A DNA stretch of 64,000 nucleotides, from assembly GCF_000819685.1 (NCBI RefSeq), contig NZ_CDBR01000099.1, forward strand, positions 62,001-126,000, given 5' to 3'. Of the stretch, positions 35,370 to 44,436 are shown one piece after another. Source of the stretch: Aeromonas allosaccharophila. Lineage in GTDB: Bacteria > Pseudomonadota > Gammaproteobacteria > Enterobacterales > Aeromonadaceae. Position 1 is the first letter of the stretch, and every line of letters begins with the position of its first letter. The notes below the pieces were generated by a model that saw only the letters and a list, made by a program, of their open reading frames with translations, made no database searches and was not told the DNA's origin. Position numbers and translations under genes: made by a program.

Positions 35370-36614
35370 TTAGAAGAAATAGCTCAATTGTGCACCAGCC
35401 AGCCAGGCATCCCCTTCGGAAGTGCCCTGGAAGGTGGAGGTCGTTAGCGGATTGCCCGGTTGCAGCTCCATTTTTTCAGTGACATCCACCTTTTTGCCAT
35501 CGATCAGGGTCAGCCCCAGATCCACGGTCAGGTTGGGCGTGAACTGATACCCCATCCCCAGACTGTACCAGAGCCGGTCGGCATCCGGGATGGAGATGGT
35601 TCGACGATCGGCTGGTACCGGGCTGGCGTCATAGGCCACACCGGAGCGCAGTTGCCACTGGGGAGTGACCTGATAGGTCATACCGACGGCATAGCGCCAG
35701 CTATCTTCCCAGTGCTCATCCTTGATATGCATTGAGCCTTGGTGATCCAGCTCTGCTTCCAGTTGCACAAATTTACTCCAGTTGGTCCAGTTCAGGCTGC
35801 CATGGAGTGCGAGTTTGTCGGTCAACTGATGGAAGAGAGCCAATTCAGCGGTTGCAGGCAATGGTAAATCAAGGCGTCCTGTATCCTCGTATGGGGTCAA
35901 GCCGTTTGCTCCTTGAGCATTACCTTCGAGCGTCAGTGTTGTATCGTGGCGATATGACAGCCCTATCCGTGTATTCTGCGATGGAGTTAGCAGCACCCCC
36001 GCGTTCCAGCCTAAAGCCCATCCTTCGCCTTCCAGATGTTTCACTATCTTATGTTGGCCGACATTAAATACACCGCCGACTTCACCTTCGCCCTGAATAG
36101 CAGAGATCCCGGCACCGATTGACCACATCTCATTAATGCGATAAGCGAGTGAGGTGCCCAGATCCATGGTCTTGATATCTGAGACATTGCCAAAGTGGCC
36201 AGCGCTGTAGTTATCCGGCATCTTGACGCCAAGACCGTAGTAAGAGGTTGCAGAGAAGCCGAGGCGCCACTGCTCATTGAGTGGAATGATGAGATAGGCA
36301 TTGGGTACCCAGGCCGCGGCTGCAATATCGTATGCTGTAGCATCAGCATGAGTCAGTAAACCGGCCGTTTTTCCTTCGATATTGACGTCAGGACTGACAT
36401 AGATGGCGCCGCCAGAGAGCGACATCTGATCGAAGCGAGTCATGGCAGCCGCATTGCGGGAGAGCACGCTGGCGTTATCCGCGATGGCGGCCTCACCGGC
36501 AAAGGCGCGTCCCAGGCCTGTAGCGGACTGTTCAGCCAGCTGGAACCCGGCGGCATGGGTCTGACCCGCGATCACCAGCAGAGCGATCGCGGACGGTTTG
36601 ATGATGGGATGCAT
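35370..36614 (-). CDS. FadL-family outer-membrane transporter (copy A)
   Basis: A 414-aa outer-membrane beta-barrel of the FadL family, transporting long-chain fatty acids or other hydrophobic compounds. It has a signal peptide (residues 1-21, ending GQTHAA), the FadL N-terminal hatch GFQLAEQSATGLGRAFAGEAAIADNASVLS and a terminal Phe (AQLSYFF). The NPA hatch motif reads NAA here (RNAAAM), unlike copy B. It lies 253 nt downstream of copy B; an A/T-rich terminator separates them. Confidence 0.9.
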   Translation of the reverse strand: MHPIIKPSAIALLVIAGQTHAAGFQLAEQSATGLGRAFAGEAAIADNASVLSRNAAAMTRFDQMSLSGGAIYVSPDVNIEGKTAGLLTHADATAYDIAAAAWVPNAYLIIPLNEQWRLGFSATSYYGLGVKMPDNYSAGHFGNVSDIKTMDLGTSLAYRINEMWSIGAGISAIQGEGEVGGVFNVGQHKIVKHLEGEGWALGWNAGVLLTPSQNTRIGLSYRHDTTLTLEGNAQGANGLTPYEDTGRLDLPLPATAELALFHQLTDKLALHGSLNWTNWSKFVQLEAELDHQGSMHIKDEHWEDSWRYAVGMTYQVTPQWQLRSGVAYDASPVPADRRTISIPDADRLWYSLGMGYQFTPNLTVDLGLTLIDGKKVDVTEKMELQPGNPLTTSTFQGTSEGDAWLAGAQLSYFF

Positions 36615-36823
36615 GACAAAATCCTTGCTGTTACCCGAAGGTTAAATAGGTCATATGAATGGAGGCAGGATTTTATATGGTATGACCAGCAAGGCAACGG
36701 ACATGGTGGGTCTCAGGACAAAACAAGATTTAATGCTGGGGAGAAGCACTCTAATAGTTTGATTAAAAAAGAAAAATAAACACGTGTGTGCTACATCTGT
36801 GCGCTGAAATGGATTTTATGGAC

Positions 36824-36850
36824 AAAAAAAAGAGCGCCTGGTGGCGCTCT
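36824..36850 (-). terminator. Terminator of FadL copy B
   Basis: AGAGCGCC and GGCGCTCT form an 8-bp stem with a 4-nt loop and, on the minus strand, a run of eight T. It ends FadL copy B transcription, 17 nt beyond its stop. Confidence 0.92.
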
Positions 36851-36867
36851 TTCCATTCTATCAATAA

Positions 36868-38160
36868 TCAGAACTTCATGTTGAACTGGGCAGAGGCCAG
36901 GAAGGCGTTGCCGTGGGAAGTACCTTGCCAGCGGTTCAAACTGTCGTGGTTTGGCAGCCCTTCATTGACATCTACTTCTTTGCCGTCCAGATAGGCCATA
37001 CCAAAGTCAACGCTCATATCGGTATTGATATGGTAGGTAGCACCAGCGCTATACCAGACACGGTCTGAGTCGGGGATACTCAGGCTGCGATACTCGGCTT
37101 CGATAGGGCTGTTGTCATAGGCAAAGCCCAGACGTGCTTCCCAAGCTGGATTGATATACCAGGTACCGCCGATGGAGTAGCGAGTGGAGTCTTTAAATTT
37201 CTCGGGTTTATTGAGACACACGCCCGGTTGGCCTGGGGTATTACAGCCTGAGCTGGTCGCCTTTAATTCTTGGAACGCACTCCAGTCAGTCCAGTTGACA
37301 GAGTAGTGAACGGCGAATTGCTGATTCAAACGGTGATAACCGGCAAACTCGGCCTGAGCAGGGAGATCCAGTTTCAGATTGCCATCAACAGTGCGGTTCC
37401 CTGAAGTGAGTCCCTGGAAGTCACCATCAAAGCTCATATCGACCTGTGAACGGTAGGTCAGTGCAAAGCGATGGTTTTCATTGACTTCGTACAGGGTGCC
37501 AACGTTCCAGCCAAAGCCCCAAGTATCCCCCTTAAGATGAGCGACATTGGTATCTTTGGGCAACGCTGTGCCAGTGTAACCCGCAAAACGGTTAAGTTCT
37601 GCGGCACCGTAAACGGCGTTGATACCGGCACCGACACTGAAGTGCTCATTGATGCGATAGGCGATGTTCGGGTTGATATTAAAAGTCACCAACTCGGTAT
37701 CGCCAGCCCCAACACCTGCCGAGAAGGTCTTGGAGTATTCGGTGGAGAGACCGTAGTTGGAGAAGAGGCCAATACCCCAAGCCCACTGGTCATTCAGTGG
37801 CTGAATAAAGTAAGAGGCGGGGACGAAGGCTGCCGGAGCAATACCTGACTCGCTTGCATCGGTTAATTTGGCAAGTTTGTTCCCGTTTGCATCAACCCGA
37901 TTTATTGCACCATCTACATCCACATCCGGTTTGATGTAGGTGCCGGAGACAGAGACCGCCATCTTGTCGAAGGTGGTCATGGCTGCAGGGTTACGGGCCA
38001 GTACGGAGGCGTTGTCGGCGATAGCCGCTTCACCGGCATAGGCGCGACCCAGACCGGAAGCCGAGTGCTCGTTCAACTGGAATGCCGCAGCATGGACTTG
38101 ACCGGTGGCCAGCGCGATGGTGGCGGCAATCAGGCTCTTCTTGAAAATAGTTGTCGTCAT
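36868..38160 (-). CDS. fadL: FadL-family outer-membrane transporter (copy B)
   Basis: A 430-aa FadL-family beta-barrel. The signal peptide (residues 1-25, ending TGQVHAA) is followed by FQLNEHSASGLGRAYAGEAAIADNASVLARNPAAMTTFD, with the NPA motif intact as in E. coli FadL. A two-cysteine loop (SGCNTPGQPGVCLN, near 305) may form a disulfide. It ends in MKF with a terminal aromatic residue. A FadR-like site lies upstream at 38294-38310. It is the closer of the two copies to canonical FadL. Confidence 0.92.
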   Translation of the reverse strand: MTTTIFKKSLIAATIALATGQVHAAAFQLNEHSASGLGRAYAGEAAIADNASVLARNPAAMTTFDKMAVSVSGTYIKPDVDVDGAINRVDANGNKLAKLTDASESGIAPAAFVPASYFIQPLNDQWAWGIGLFSNYGLSTEYSKTFSAGVGAGDTELVTFNINPNIAYRINEHFSVGAGINAVYGAAELNRFAGYTGTALPKDTNVAHLKGDTWGFGWNVGTLYEVNENHRFALTYRSQVDMSFDGDFQGLTSGNRTVDGNLKLDLPAQAEFAGYHRLNQQFAVHYSVNWTDWSAFQELKATSSGCNTPGQPGVCLNKPEKFKDSTRYSIGGTWYINPAWEARLGFAYDNSPIEAEYRSLSIPDSDRVWYSAGATYHINTDMSVDFGMAYLDGKEVDVNEGLPNHDSLNRWQGTSHGNAFLASAQFNMKF

Positions 38161-38293
38161 GGTTTTCTCTCTTGTAGGCAGATTTTTTTGCCGATATTGG
38201 CTGCACGTTCAATGCAAACCCCGACAAAATCCGTTTTTATTTCAGCTTCTTCCCAATCAATTCTGGCGTGATTCTATGGATCTGGTAGGAGGT

Positions 38294-38310
38294 AAGAAAT
38301 CAGACCAGTG
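38294..38310. promoter_or_regulatory. Possible FadR site upstream of fadL
   Basis: AAGAAATCAGACCAGTG matches the FadR consensus AACTGGTCAGACCAGTT at 12 of 17 positions; the right half is perfect and the left half poor. It lies about 135 bp upstream of FadL copy B. Confidence 0.4.
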
Positions 38311-38499
38311 ACAGCAGAATACATAAAAGTGATCGATGTGTTAATCATTTGTTTTAACTTGCTGTTTAATTCATCAGTTTCATAGGGTAACGGCGGATTA
38401 TTGACCTGGATTGCCGATCCAGGTCACAAAAATAATTTTGCCGATTTTTCGATATTTTGAGGCAAATGGGCGACAACGCGGGGGAAACGGTGGGAAACA

Positions 38500-38522
38500 G
38501 GCAGCCGCTCGTGACGGCTGCC
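38500..38522 (-). terminator. Terminator of the ECF/DUF3379 genes
   Basis: GGCAGCCG and CGGCTGCC form a perfect 8-bp stem with a 7-nt loop. On the minus strand it is followed by TGTTTCCC, 26 nt beyond the DUF3379 stop. The U-tract is weak. Confidence 0.55.
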
Positions 38523-38548
38523 AGTCATTCAGGTCTGGTCAGGCTTTG

Positions 38549-39328
38549 TTAAATGGCCCACTGCAGCTGTGACTGTAGTGCGCTGGCAACGGGTGCAAGT
38601 GGCTCTTTCATCTCACCAATCAGCACCATATTGGCCCCTTTTAGCCGGACTATCTCCCCTTTGAGGGTGCCATCTTCAAAGTTGGCCTGTTGCAGGGTTA
38701 GCGGGACATGTTTGGGCACGATAAAGAGGGTGACTGGCCCCATCTCTCCCTTGATCACCATATGCAAGGCTGGCCCCTGATAAAACGAGCAGTGATTGAC
38801 ATAGGTCACCTTCAGTCCATCCATCTCCTTCAGGGTTGCTCCGTACATCTCCAGCTTGGCATTGATGCTCTGTAAATTGACCCGTTCCTCGATACCCTGG
38901 ATAAAGGGCGCTTCGCCATAGACGTGGGCCATGGCCACTTGTGCGAGGGAAAGAGCCGTGGGCGTCGTCTCTGGCAGCGAGATCCAGCGGGTGCTCATCC
39001 CCAGCAGGAAGGCGACCGATGCGGCCAGGGCGATCTGGCGCCAGGATGTCGAGGCCCGGATCTTGACTGGCGCCGTACCAAGGGGTCGGGATGGCGGCAT
39101 ATCATCTTGCGTGTCACTGTCTTGCTGCATGGCTTGCCTGAGCAGGATCCGCTCGGCCAGTCCGGCGGGGACCTCTACCTGCATGGCACGCTTGAGGCTT
39201 CTGTCGAACTGTTTCATCTCGTCGAGGTAGTTCCGATTGGCCTGGCTGGCTTCAGCGGCTTTGAGAAAGTCCGGTTGTTGATCGTTGGGCTGGATCATGG
39301 CGTTGCGGCGAAATTCGAGTTCATCCAT
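38549..39328 (-). CDS. DUF3379 protein, probable anti-sigma partner
   Basis: A 259-aa DUF3379 protein. It has an N-terminal soluble part with the conserved LDEMKQFDRSLKRAMQVEVPAGLAERILL (about residues 34-65), one membrane helix near 100-115 (IALAASVAFLLGM) and a periplasmic C-terminal domain. The start overlaps the ECF sigma stop by 8 nt, the arrangement seen for anti-sigma factors. The anti-sigma role is inferred from position and topology. Confidence 0.78.
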   Translation of the reverse strand: MDELEFRRNAMIQPNDQQPDFLKAAEASQANRNYLDEMKQFDRSLKRAMQVEVPAGLAERILLRQAMQQDSDTQDDMPPSRPLGTAPVKIRASTSWRQIALAASVAFLLGMSTRWISLPETTPTALSLAQVAMAHVYGEAPFIQGIEERVNLQSINAKLEMYGATLKEMDGLKVTYVNHCSFYQGPALHMVIKGEMGPVTLFIVPKHVPLTLQQANFEDGTLKGEIVRLKGANMVLIGEMKEPLAPVASALQSQLQWAI

Positions 39329-39920
39329 GTCCGTGTCCTCTTGCTTGGTTCTTCTGCTCCATCGCCTCCTTGATCTGGTTGCGGGCGCGAAACAGTCGGG
39401 TCATGACGGTGTTCTTGTTGAGGCCGAGCATCTCGGCGATCTCTTCACCACTGAATCCTGCCACGACTTGCAGTAGCAATGGCTCCTGATACTCCTCCGG
39501 CAGCCGGGCGATGTGACGGTGCAACCACTCGTTCTCCATCTCCTGTTCGCTGTGCAGAACATCATGCTGGGGCTGAGGGTGATCGTCGAGATCCACCAGC
39601 TCCAGCTGTTTGCGTTCGAAGCGGCGGGCATTCTCCCGTCTGAGGATGGTGATGAGCCACCCCTTGGCCGCCTTGTCATTTTGCAGGGTATCGATCGCCT
39701 TCCATGCACGCAGGAAGGTCTCTTGCACCAGATCTTCCGCCACGTTGGGATCCCGGGCCAGCCAGTAGGCATAGCGGTAGAGATCGCCATGCAGCGCATG
39801 AACCAGTGCTTCAAATTTGGTTTGTTTGTCAGCCATAAGGTCAGAGACCGGCGAAGTGGCCGGATCATTTCCACCAATATGCTGCTGAGCACGTTTTTTT
39901 CTAAAAAACAGCAGTGCCAT
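39321..39920 (-). CDS. ECF-type RNA polymerase sigma factor
   Basis: A 199-aa sigma-70-family ECF factor with region 2 (about residues 40-90, FEALVHALHGDLYRYAYWLARDPNVAEDLVQETFLRAWKA) and region 4 (about 130-185, LPEEYQEPLLLQVVAGFSGEEIAEMLGLNKNTVMTRLFRARNQI). AAGGA is 7 nt upstream of the ATG at 39920. It begins 13 nt after the stop of the BatD gene, suggesting it is part of the second MoxR-Bat operon, and is followed by its probable anti-sigma. Confidence 0.92.
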   Translation of the reverse strand: MALLFFRKKRAQQHIGGNDPATSPVSDLMADKQTKFEALVHALHGDLYRYAYWLARDPNVAEDLVQETFLRAWKAIDTLQNDKAAKGWLITILRRENARRFERKQLELVDLDDHPQPQHDVLHSEQEMENEWLHRHIARLPEEYQEPLLLQVVAGFSGEEIAEMLGLNKNTVMTRLFRARNQIKEAMEQKNQARGHGHG

Positions 39921-39933
39921 AGGGCAATCCTTG

Positions 39934-41469
39934 TCAGGGGGTGTGGCGGCGGGAGTGAGAACTCCCGTGCGCCAGCAGGTAAATCAGGTGCGCAATACCG
40001 GCGCTTTCATCGGCCCTGAGGGTACGCGCCAGAGTGCGCCACTCGATGGGCTGGCCAGAAGAGGGCCGGGCAAAACAGGCTCGCTCGAGTTCACCGAGCG
40101 CGTTGCCGACCCGATTATGCCCAGCGCCAGGCAACTGGCCTGATTGATAACAGGGGACTTGCCAGCGCAAACTCGCCCACTGGATCAGCGCCTTGCGACT
40201 GGCATCTGGCTGATGTTGGCCAAGGGCGCGCTGCAGTCGATAGAAGGCGCGCCAGCGGGGTCCGTGGCGCCATAGCGCACGCAGTGCCAGGGCCAGTACG
40301 ACCCACCAAAGGCTCTCTCGCAGCGCCATCTGCGGGCGCTGATCATCAGGTTGCGAACGTGTCGCTGCCTTAAACGTCAGCGTGATGGTGGGCAGACTGG
40401 CCTGCTCAATCCGGCCACTTTGGGTATTAAACCAAGGAAGGTCAATGGGGGGCAGCTGATAGTCGCCGCTCTGCTCCGCGACCAGGGTCTGGCGCCATTG
40501 TCGCTCAAACAGCAGCTTGCCATCGCGGTAACGCTCCTGCTGTTGCTCGCCATCGGGATGGGCCTGCACGCCGCTTGGCAGTTGATGGGCCATCAGGGGG
40601 GTAAGCTGGATCTGGCCGCTGTCACCATTTTCCATGGTCAGAGTGAGGATCCGGATCAGCGGTTCACCCACTTCGCCCGTGGTGGCCGGTTCAAGCCGTT
40701 GGCTCAGGGTCAGCCGGGTGGCAACCGGCGTGGCGGGGGCCTTGTCCACCCTCACCTCGAGTGGTGCCGCGCGGGCCGAGAGTCGTTGCGCCTTGCCCCC
40801 TTGCTGCGTGAGCTGCCCCTGCAAGCGGGGCGAGTCGAGGTGCCAAAGACCCGGCGTTTTGGCCTGAACGAGCCAGCTGCGGGTCAGCTGGCCGGGCAGC
40901 CCTGCTTGCGCAGGGGAGATCCACTCGTCGCTACCGAGGCGACGGATGGTGAAGTGGGCAGAGCTGAGCTCGCTCAGGGCCGGGTTTTGCATACTGGTAG
41001 GGAGCCACAGGGTCAGCCGGTAGATCACCGGCTGGCCGGGATAGAGCGGGCCCTGATGATCAAGGCTGGCCTGCATCTCGAGTGGCGAGGGGGCTGCGGG
41101 CTGCGGCAGCACCGCTGTACTTGCCTGTCGTATCGGCAGGGTGAGCGAGGGGGTGAACTCATTTCCCAGCTTGAGCGGGGCAATCACCACCTCTGTATTC
41201 GTGGGTGAGTCGCTCTGGTGCAGCGGGATCTGCCAGCGAGTCAGTTGTTGTACCGGGGTCGTGACCCGGCTCATGGTCACTCTGCCCACCGCAAACTGGC
41301 GCAGTAGGGGGGTGATTTCCAGCTCGCTACTCTGGCGCTCGCCATCCGCTTCGATGATCAGCAGCCAATCGCTGGGGTCGGCCCCCGGCAGCAACTCTGC
41401 GCGAGGAGGCAAGGCCCAGCAAAGTGGACTCGCCAGTGCGAGCAACAGTCCCCATCCTGCCCGCGTCAC
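39934..41469 (-). CDS. BatD-like membrane protein (copy 2)
   Basis: A 511-aa BatD/BAM-family protein with a signal peptide (residues 1-20, ending CWALPP), a large periplasmic region (25-360), a membrane helix near 385-405 (LWWVVLALALRALW) and a cytoplasmic tail. It resembles the paralogue at 15770-17164 in layout but is clearly diverged in sequence. It overlaps the preceding VWA-TPR gene by 4 nt (ATGA), and the ECF sigma gene follows 13 nt later. Confidence 0.8.
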   Translation of the reverse strand: MTRAGWGLLLALASPLCWALPPRAELLPGADPSDWLLIIEADGERQSSELEITPLLRQFAVGRVTMSRVTTPVQQLTRWQIPLHQSDSPTNTEVVIAPLKLGNEFTPSLTLPIRQASTAVLPQPAAPSPLEMQASLDHQGPLYPGQPVIYRLTLWLPTSMQNPALSELSSAHFTIRRLGSDEWISPAQAGLPGQLTRSWLVQAKTPGLWHLDSPRLQGQLTQQGGKAQRLSARAAPLEVRVDKAPATPVATRLTLSQRLEPATTGEVGEPLIRILTLTMENGDSGQIQLTPLMAHQLPSGVQAHPDGEQQQERYRDGKLLFERQWRQTLVAEQSGDYQLPPIDLPWFNTQSGRIEQASLPTITLTFKAATRSQPDDQRPQMALRESLWWVVLALALRALWRHGPRWRAFYRLQRALGQHQPDASRKALIQWASLRWQVPCYQSGQLPGAGHNRVGNALGELERACFARPSSGQPIEWRTLARTLRADESAGIAHLIYLLAHGSSHSRRHTP

Positions 41470-42917
41470 CAGGGCTCCTCCACCTTGATTAGATCCCTGC
41501 GCAGTGCCTCTTTGCGCAGTCGCTGCTCCAGCAGCAACACCGGGGGAGAGGGGGGCAGGGGCATTGCCGTAGCCTGCTGATCAGCCGATGGTTCGGGCTG
41601 CTTGCTGTTGCTGGTATCGGGAGCGGCCGCCGCACCGCCTTGTAACAGAGAGAGGTTATAGAGCGCATCTTCATGGCTGGGCTCCAGCGCCAGAGCGGCC
41701 AGATAGGCCTCCTTGGCTGCGGCAAACTCCCCCAGTTGCAGCAGGGCATTGCCGCGGTTGTAGTGGGCGGTGGCGCTTGCCGCTTCCTGATAGGCTGCGA
41801 TGGCTTGCCGGTAGGCACCGGCCCGATACCAGGCGTTGCCACGCCAGACCGGATCGTTGAAGGTGCGGGCGGCCCGCTCAAAATCCCCCTGTTGATAAGC
41901 CTGCATCGCTTGCAGATCCCCCCTCTCTGCCGCTTGCAGATCTTGCGGTGCAAGCAGCTGCGCTCCCACCATCAGCGCCACCATCAGCCGGGCGCCGACT
42001 CTGGCCAGCAAGGCCAGCGGTAATAAAGGGATCAGCAACCAAGGGCCAAGATCCAGTGGCGCCGGGGTGAGGGCCGAGGTAGTGGTGGGCAGCGGCGCAA
42101 AGCGAGGGACGTCGCTGCCAAGCCACTGCAGCTCACCGCCGAGGCGATTGGCCAGGGCGGCAATGGCCTGACTATCGGGGGCAGGCAACTGCGCAGGCAT
42201 ACGGGTGGCAAACCCCAACTCATTTGCAGGGATAGCGGGCATGGTGGCTGGTTTGCCGCTGCTGGCGAGCAGGATATCGAGGCGGGCCGACAGTGTGTCA
42301 CGGCAGAGAAGGCGCTGCTGGCAGGGCCACAGCGCAGCGATTTGGGTCATCTGGTTCGTGGTGAGGTCGTCGGTGATCAGCAGCAGACGCGCCTGTTCAC
42401 CGGGTGCAATCTGCTTCATGGCAAGCTCAACGGCCCGTGCCGGGTTGCTGCCCTGCAGGGGCATGATATCGGGGCGCAAGTCGGGCAGCAGCAGCGAAAG
42501 GGCCTGATGATCCCGGGTGGGCGGCATGGCGAGGTAGGCATCGCCCGCGTAGAGGATCAGCGCGATGCGCTCGCCCTTGGCGCGGCTCAGCAGTTGCTGC
42601 AACTGCCATCTGACCCGGGTCGCCCGATCCGGTTTGAGGTCGCTGGCGGTCATCGAGCGTGACAAGTCCAGCAGCCAGATATCGAGCGGCGCCGCAGGCT
42701 GCTGTTGCAGCTCGCCGCGCAGTGCCGGCCCGCTCAGGGCCAAAATCACGGGCAGGGTTGCCAGCCAGAGCCAGGGGCGCTGAGGGCGGGATGCGGGCAG
42801 CAGATAAGCCTGCATCGCAGGCGCGAGCAGCGGGGGCTGGCGACGATGGCGCCACCCTTGCCAGAGCCAGGGGATGAGTGCGATCAGCCATAGGGGGCGG
42901 AGCAAGATCAGCTCCAT
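41466..42917 (-). CDS. VWA-TPR protein, BatB/BatC-like (copy 2)
   Basis: A 483-aa membrane protein. Hydrophobic segments near residues 10-20 and 48-65 precede a VWA domain with MIDAS DLSRS near residue 87; further membrane segments lie at 300-325, then TPR repeats (about 350-420, HYNRGNALLQLGEFAAAKEAYLAALALEPSHEDALYNLSLL). It ends in a short Glu/Arg-rich tail. It overlaps BatA by 10 nt. Confidence 0.86.
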   Translation of the reverse strand: MELILLRPLWLIALIPWLWQGWRHRRQPPLLAPAMQAYLLPASRPQRPWLWLATLPVILALSGPALRGELQQQPAAPLDIWLLDLSRSMTASDLKPDRATRVRWQLQQLLSRAKGERIALILYAGDAYLAMPPTRDHQALSLLLPDLRPDIMPLQGSNPARAVELAMKQIAPGEQARLLLITDDLTTNQMTQIAALWPCQQRLLCRDTLSARLDILLASSGKPATMPAIPANELGFATRMPAQLPAPDSQAIAALANRLGGELQWLGSDVPRFAPLPTTTSALTPAPLDLGPWLLIPLLPLALLARVGARLMVALMVGAQLLAPQDLQAAERGDLQAMQAYQQGDFERAARTFNDPVWRGNAWYRAGAYRQAIAAYQEAASATAHYNRGNALLQLGEFAAAKEAYLAALALEPSHEDALYNLSLLQGGAAAAPDTSNSKQPEPSADQQATAMPLPPSPPVLLLEQRLRKEALRRDLIKVEEPW

Positions 42918-43900
42918 CTGCGCGCGCCTCGTGCCAGCCAGCTACGCACCTTGCGAAACTCCAGCCTGCCGTGCCCTGATGGCAGGAGCAGCAAACCACA
43001 AAGCAGTGCCAACGGCCAGGGGTAGAGCTCGATCACCGGCTGGTAGTGGGCAACCGGCATGGGGGCCGGTTCCAGGGTATTGAGGGTCGCGTTGATGGCA
43101 TCGAGATCGCTTTGGGTTCGCGCCCTGAAATAGCGCCCCTGGCCTGTCTGGGCGAGCTTTTGCAGGAGCGGCTCGTCCAGTTCGCTGCTGGGATCGGCCT
43201 GACCGCTGCCCGCCTCATCGTAGGGTTGGATAAAGGTATCGGGATCGGCCCCGACCCCCAGCGTATAGATCCGTATTCCCTGCGCCGCGGCGAGTTTGGC
43301 CTCCTGCAGCGGGTCGGCGTTGCCTGCGGTATTGCGGCCATCGGTGACCAGCAGCAGGGCGGTGGGGCGACCTGGATCCCCATGCTGACGTGCCAGCTGG
43401 ATCGCCTCACCCAGAGCGGTGGTACGGCCGACCAGATCAAAGTCGAGTTCATCGCTCAGGGTCAACAGCGCCGGGATCTCCTGAGTGAGGGGAGAGAGCA
43501 GGTAGGCGTGATCGGCAAAGACGATAAGGCCCACCCTGTCTCCGGCCCGTTTGGCGATCAGCGCCTTGATCTGCTGGCGCACTGCCGTCAGCCGTGCTTG
43601 CTGCTCACCGTTGTCGAGCATATCCGGAGTACGCATGCTGTCTGACAGATCAACCGCCAGCAGCAGATCCCGACTCCCTTCATATTGGATCACCGGTTCT
43701 CCCCACCACTGGGGGCGGCAGAGGGCGAGGATAAGGGCACCCCAGAGCAGCATGGCGCGCCAGAGCGGCAATCCGGCGTGGGGACGCAGCAGCGCAAACC
43801 CGGGGTGAGCCAGATAGCCGTGGCGCAGGGGCGGCAAGCCGAAGCGCACCAGCAAGGGCAGCACCAGCGCCAGCGCAAACCAGGGCCAGGCCAGGATCAT
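42908..43900 (-). CDS. VWA protein BatA-like (copy 2)
   Basis: A 330-aa BatA-type protein with an N-terminal hydrophobic segment (MILAWPWFALALVLPLLV), a VWA domain with MIDAS DLSDS near residue 89, FADHAYLLSPLT and LLLVTDGRNTAG, and a C-terminal membrane helix (about 295-315). The ATG at 43900 forms an ATGA overlap with the DUF4381 stop. Confidence 0.87.
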   Translation of the reverse strand: MILAWPWFALALVLPLLVRFGLPPLRHGYLAHPGFALLRPHAGLPLWRAMLLWGALILALCRPQWWGEPVIQYEGSRDLLLAVDLSDSMRTPDMLDNGEQQARLTAVRQQIKALIAKRAGDRVGLIVFADHAYLLSPLTQEIPALLTLSDELDFDLVGRTTALGEAIQLARQHGDPGRPTALLLVTDGRNTAGNADPLQEAKLAAAQGIRIYTLGVGADPDTFIQPYDEAGSGQADPSSELDEPLLQKLAQTGQGRYFRARTQSDLDAINATLNTLEPAPMPVAHYQPVIELYPWPLALLCGLLLLPSGHGRLEFRKVRSWLARGARRWS

Positions 43901-44436
43901 GAATGCCTCCGCGCCGCTTCGCGCCCCGAGCGGGGGGAGAGCTGCAAGAAGAGGGTTTGACCCCAGCGCCGATAATCTTGCCGCAGTTGCTCGCACTGCT
44001 CGCTGCTCGGGTTCTGGCTGCCATAGAGCCAACCGCTCCAGTGAGGGGCGAACTGGCTGAAATCGCTGCCGCCGTGACGATCGACAAAGGCGAGCCACGC
44101 CTCTCCTTGCAGCTGGCGCGCCTCGGGCCAGCGTTGCAACGCTTCATGACGCAGGGCTTCCTGTATGCGTGCCACCAGTAGCGCCGGATCCCCCTCCAGC
44201 TGACGGCACCAGCGGCGGTAACGTACCACCCTGCGGGCAATTAGGGCGATCAGTAATAGAAGGAAGCCGGTGATCAGCAGCCACAATAGTGCCTGTACTC
44301 GGGGATCCAGACCCTGTTCAATCAGATCAGGCCCCGGGTGGATGTCGCGCATCAGGGCGGTCAGCGGCGGGGTAATGGCCTCGGAGGCGGGGCTGGCGCT
44401 GTCGAGCTCGGCGGGCGTGATCATCCCTGATGACAT
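43897..44436 (-). CDS. DUF4381 protein (copy 2)
   Basis: A 179-aa DUF4381 protein with a membrane helix near residues 50-68 (ALLWLLITGFLLLLIALIA) and a basic cytoplasmic part. AGGAGG lies 4 nt before the ATG at 44436, favouring it over the alternative at 44424, which would give an ATGA overlap with the DUF58 stop. Starts at either give the same protein core. Confidence 0.8.
   Translation of the reverse strand: MSSGMITPAELDSASPASEAITPPLTALMRDIHPGPDLIEQGLDPRVQALLWLLITGFLLLLIALIARRVVRYRRWCRQLEGDPALLVARIQEALRHEALQRWPEARQLQGEAWLAFVDRHGGSDFSQFAPHWSGWLYGSQNPSSEQCEQLRQDYRRWGQTLFLQLSPRSGREAARRHS

Larger units (their letters stand above)
38161..38548. other. Intergenic region upstream of fadL
   Basis: This 388-bp AT-richer stretch holds the fadL promoter region, a FadR-like half palindrome and, near its right end, the terminator of the sigma/DUF3379 genes. 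No coding sequence is evident. Confidence 0.5.

Noticed and set aside
36555-36994. Two small plus-strand ORFs around the FadL intergenic region
   Set aside because: They cover the fadL signal sequence on the other strand or the terminator, without ribosome-binding sites.
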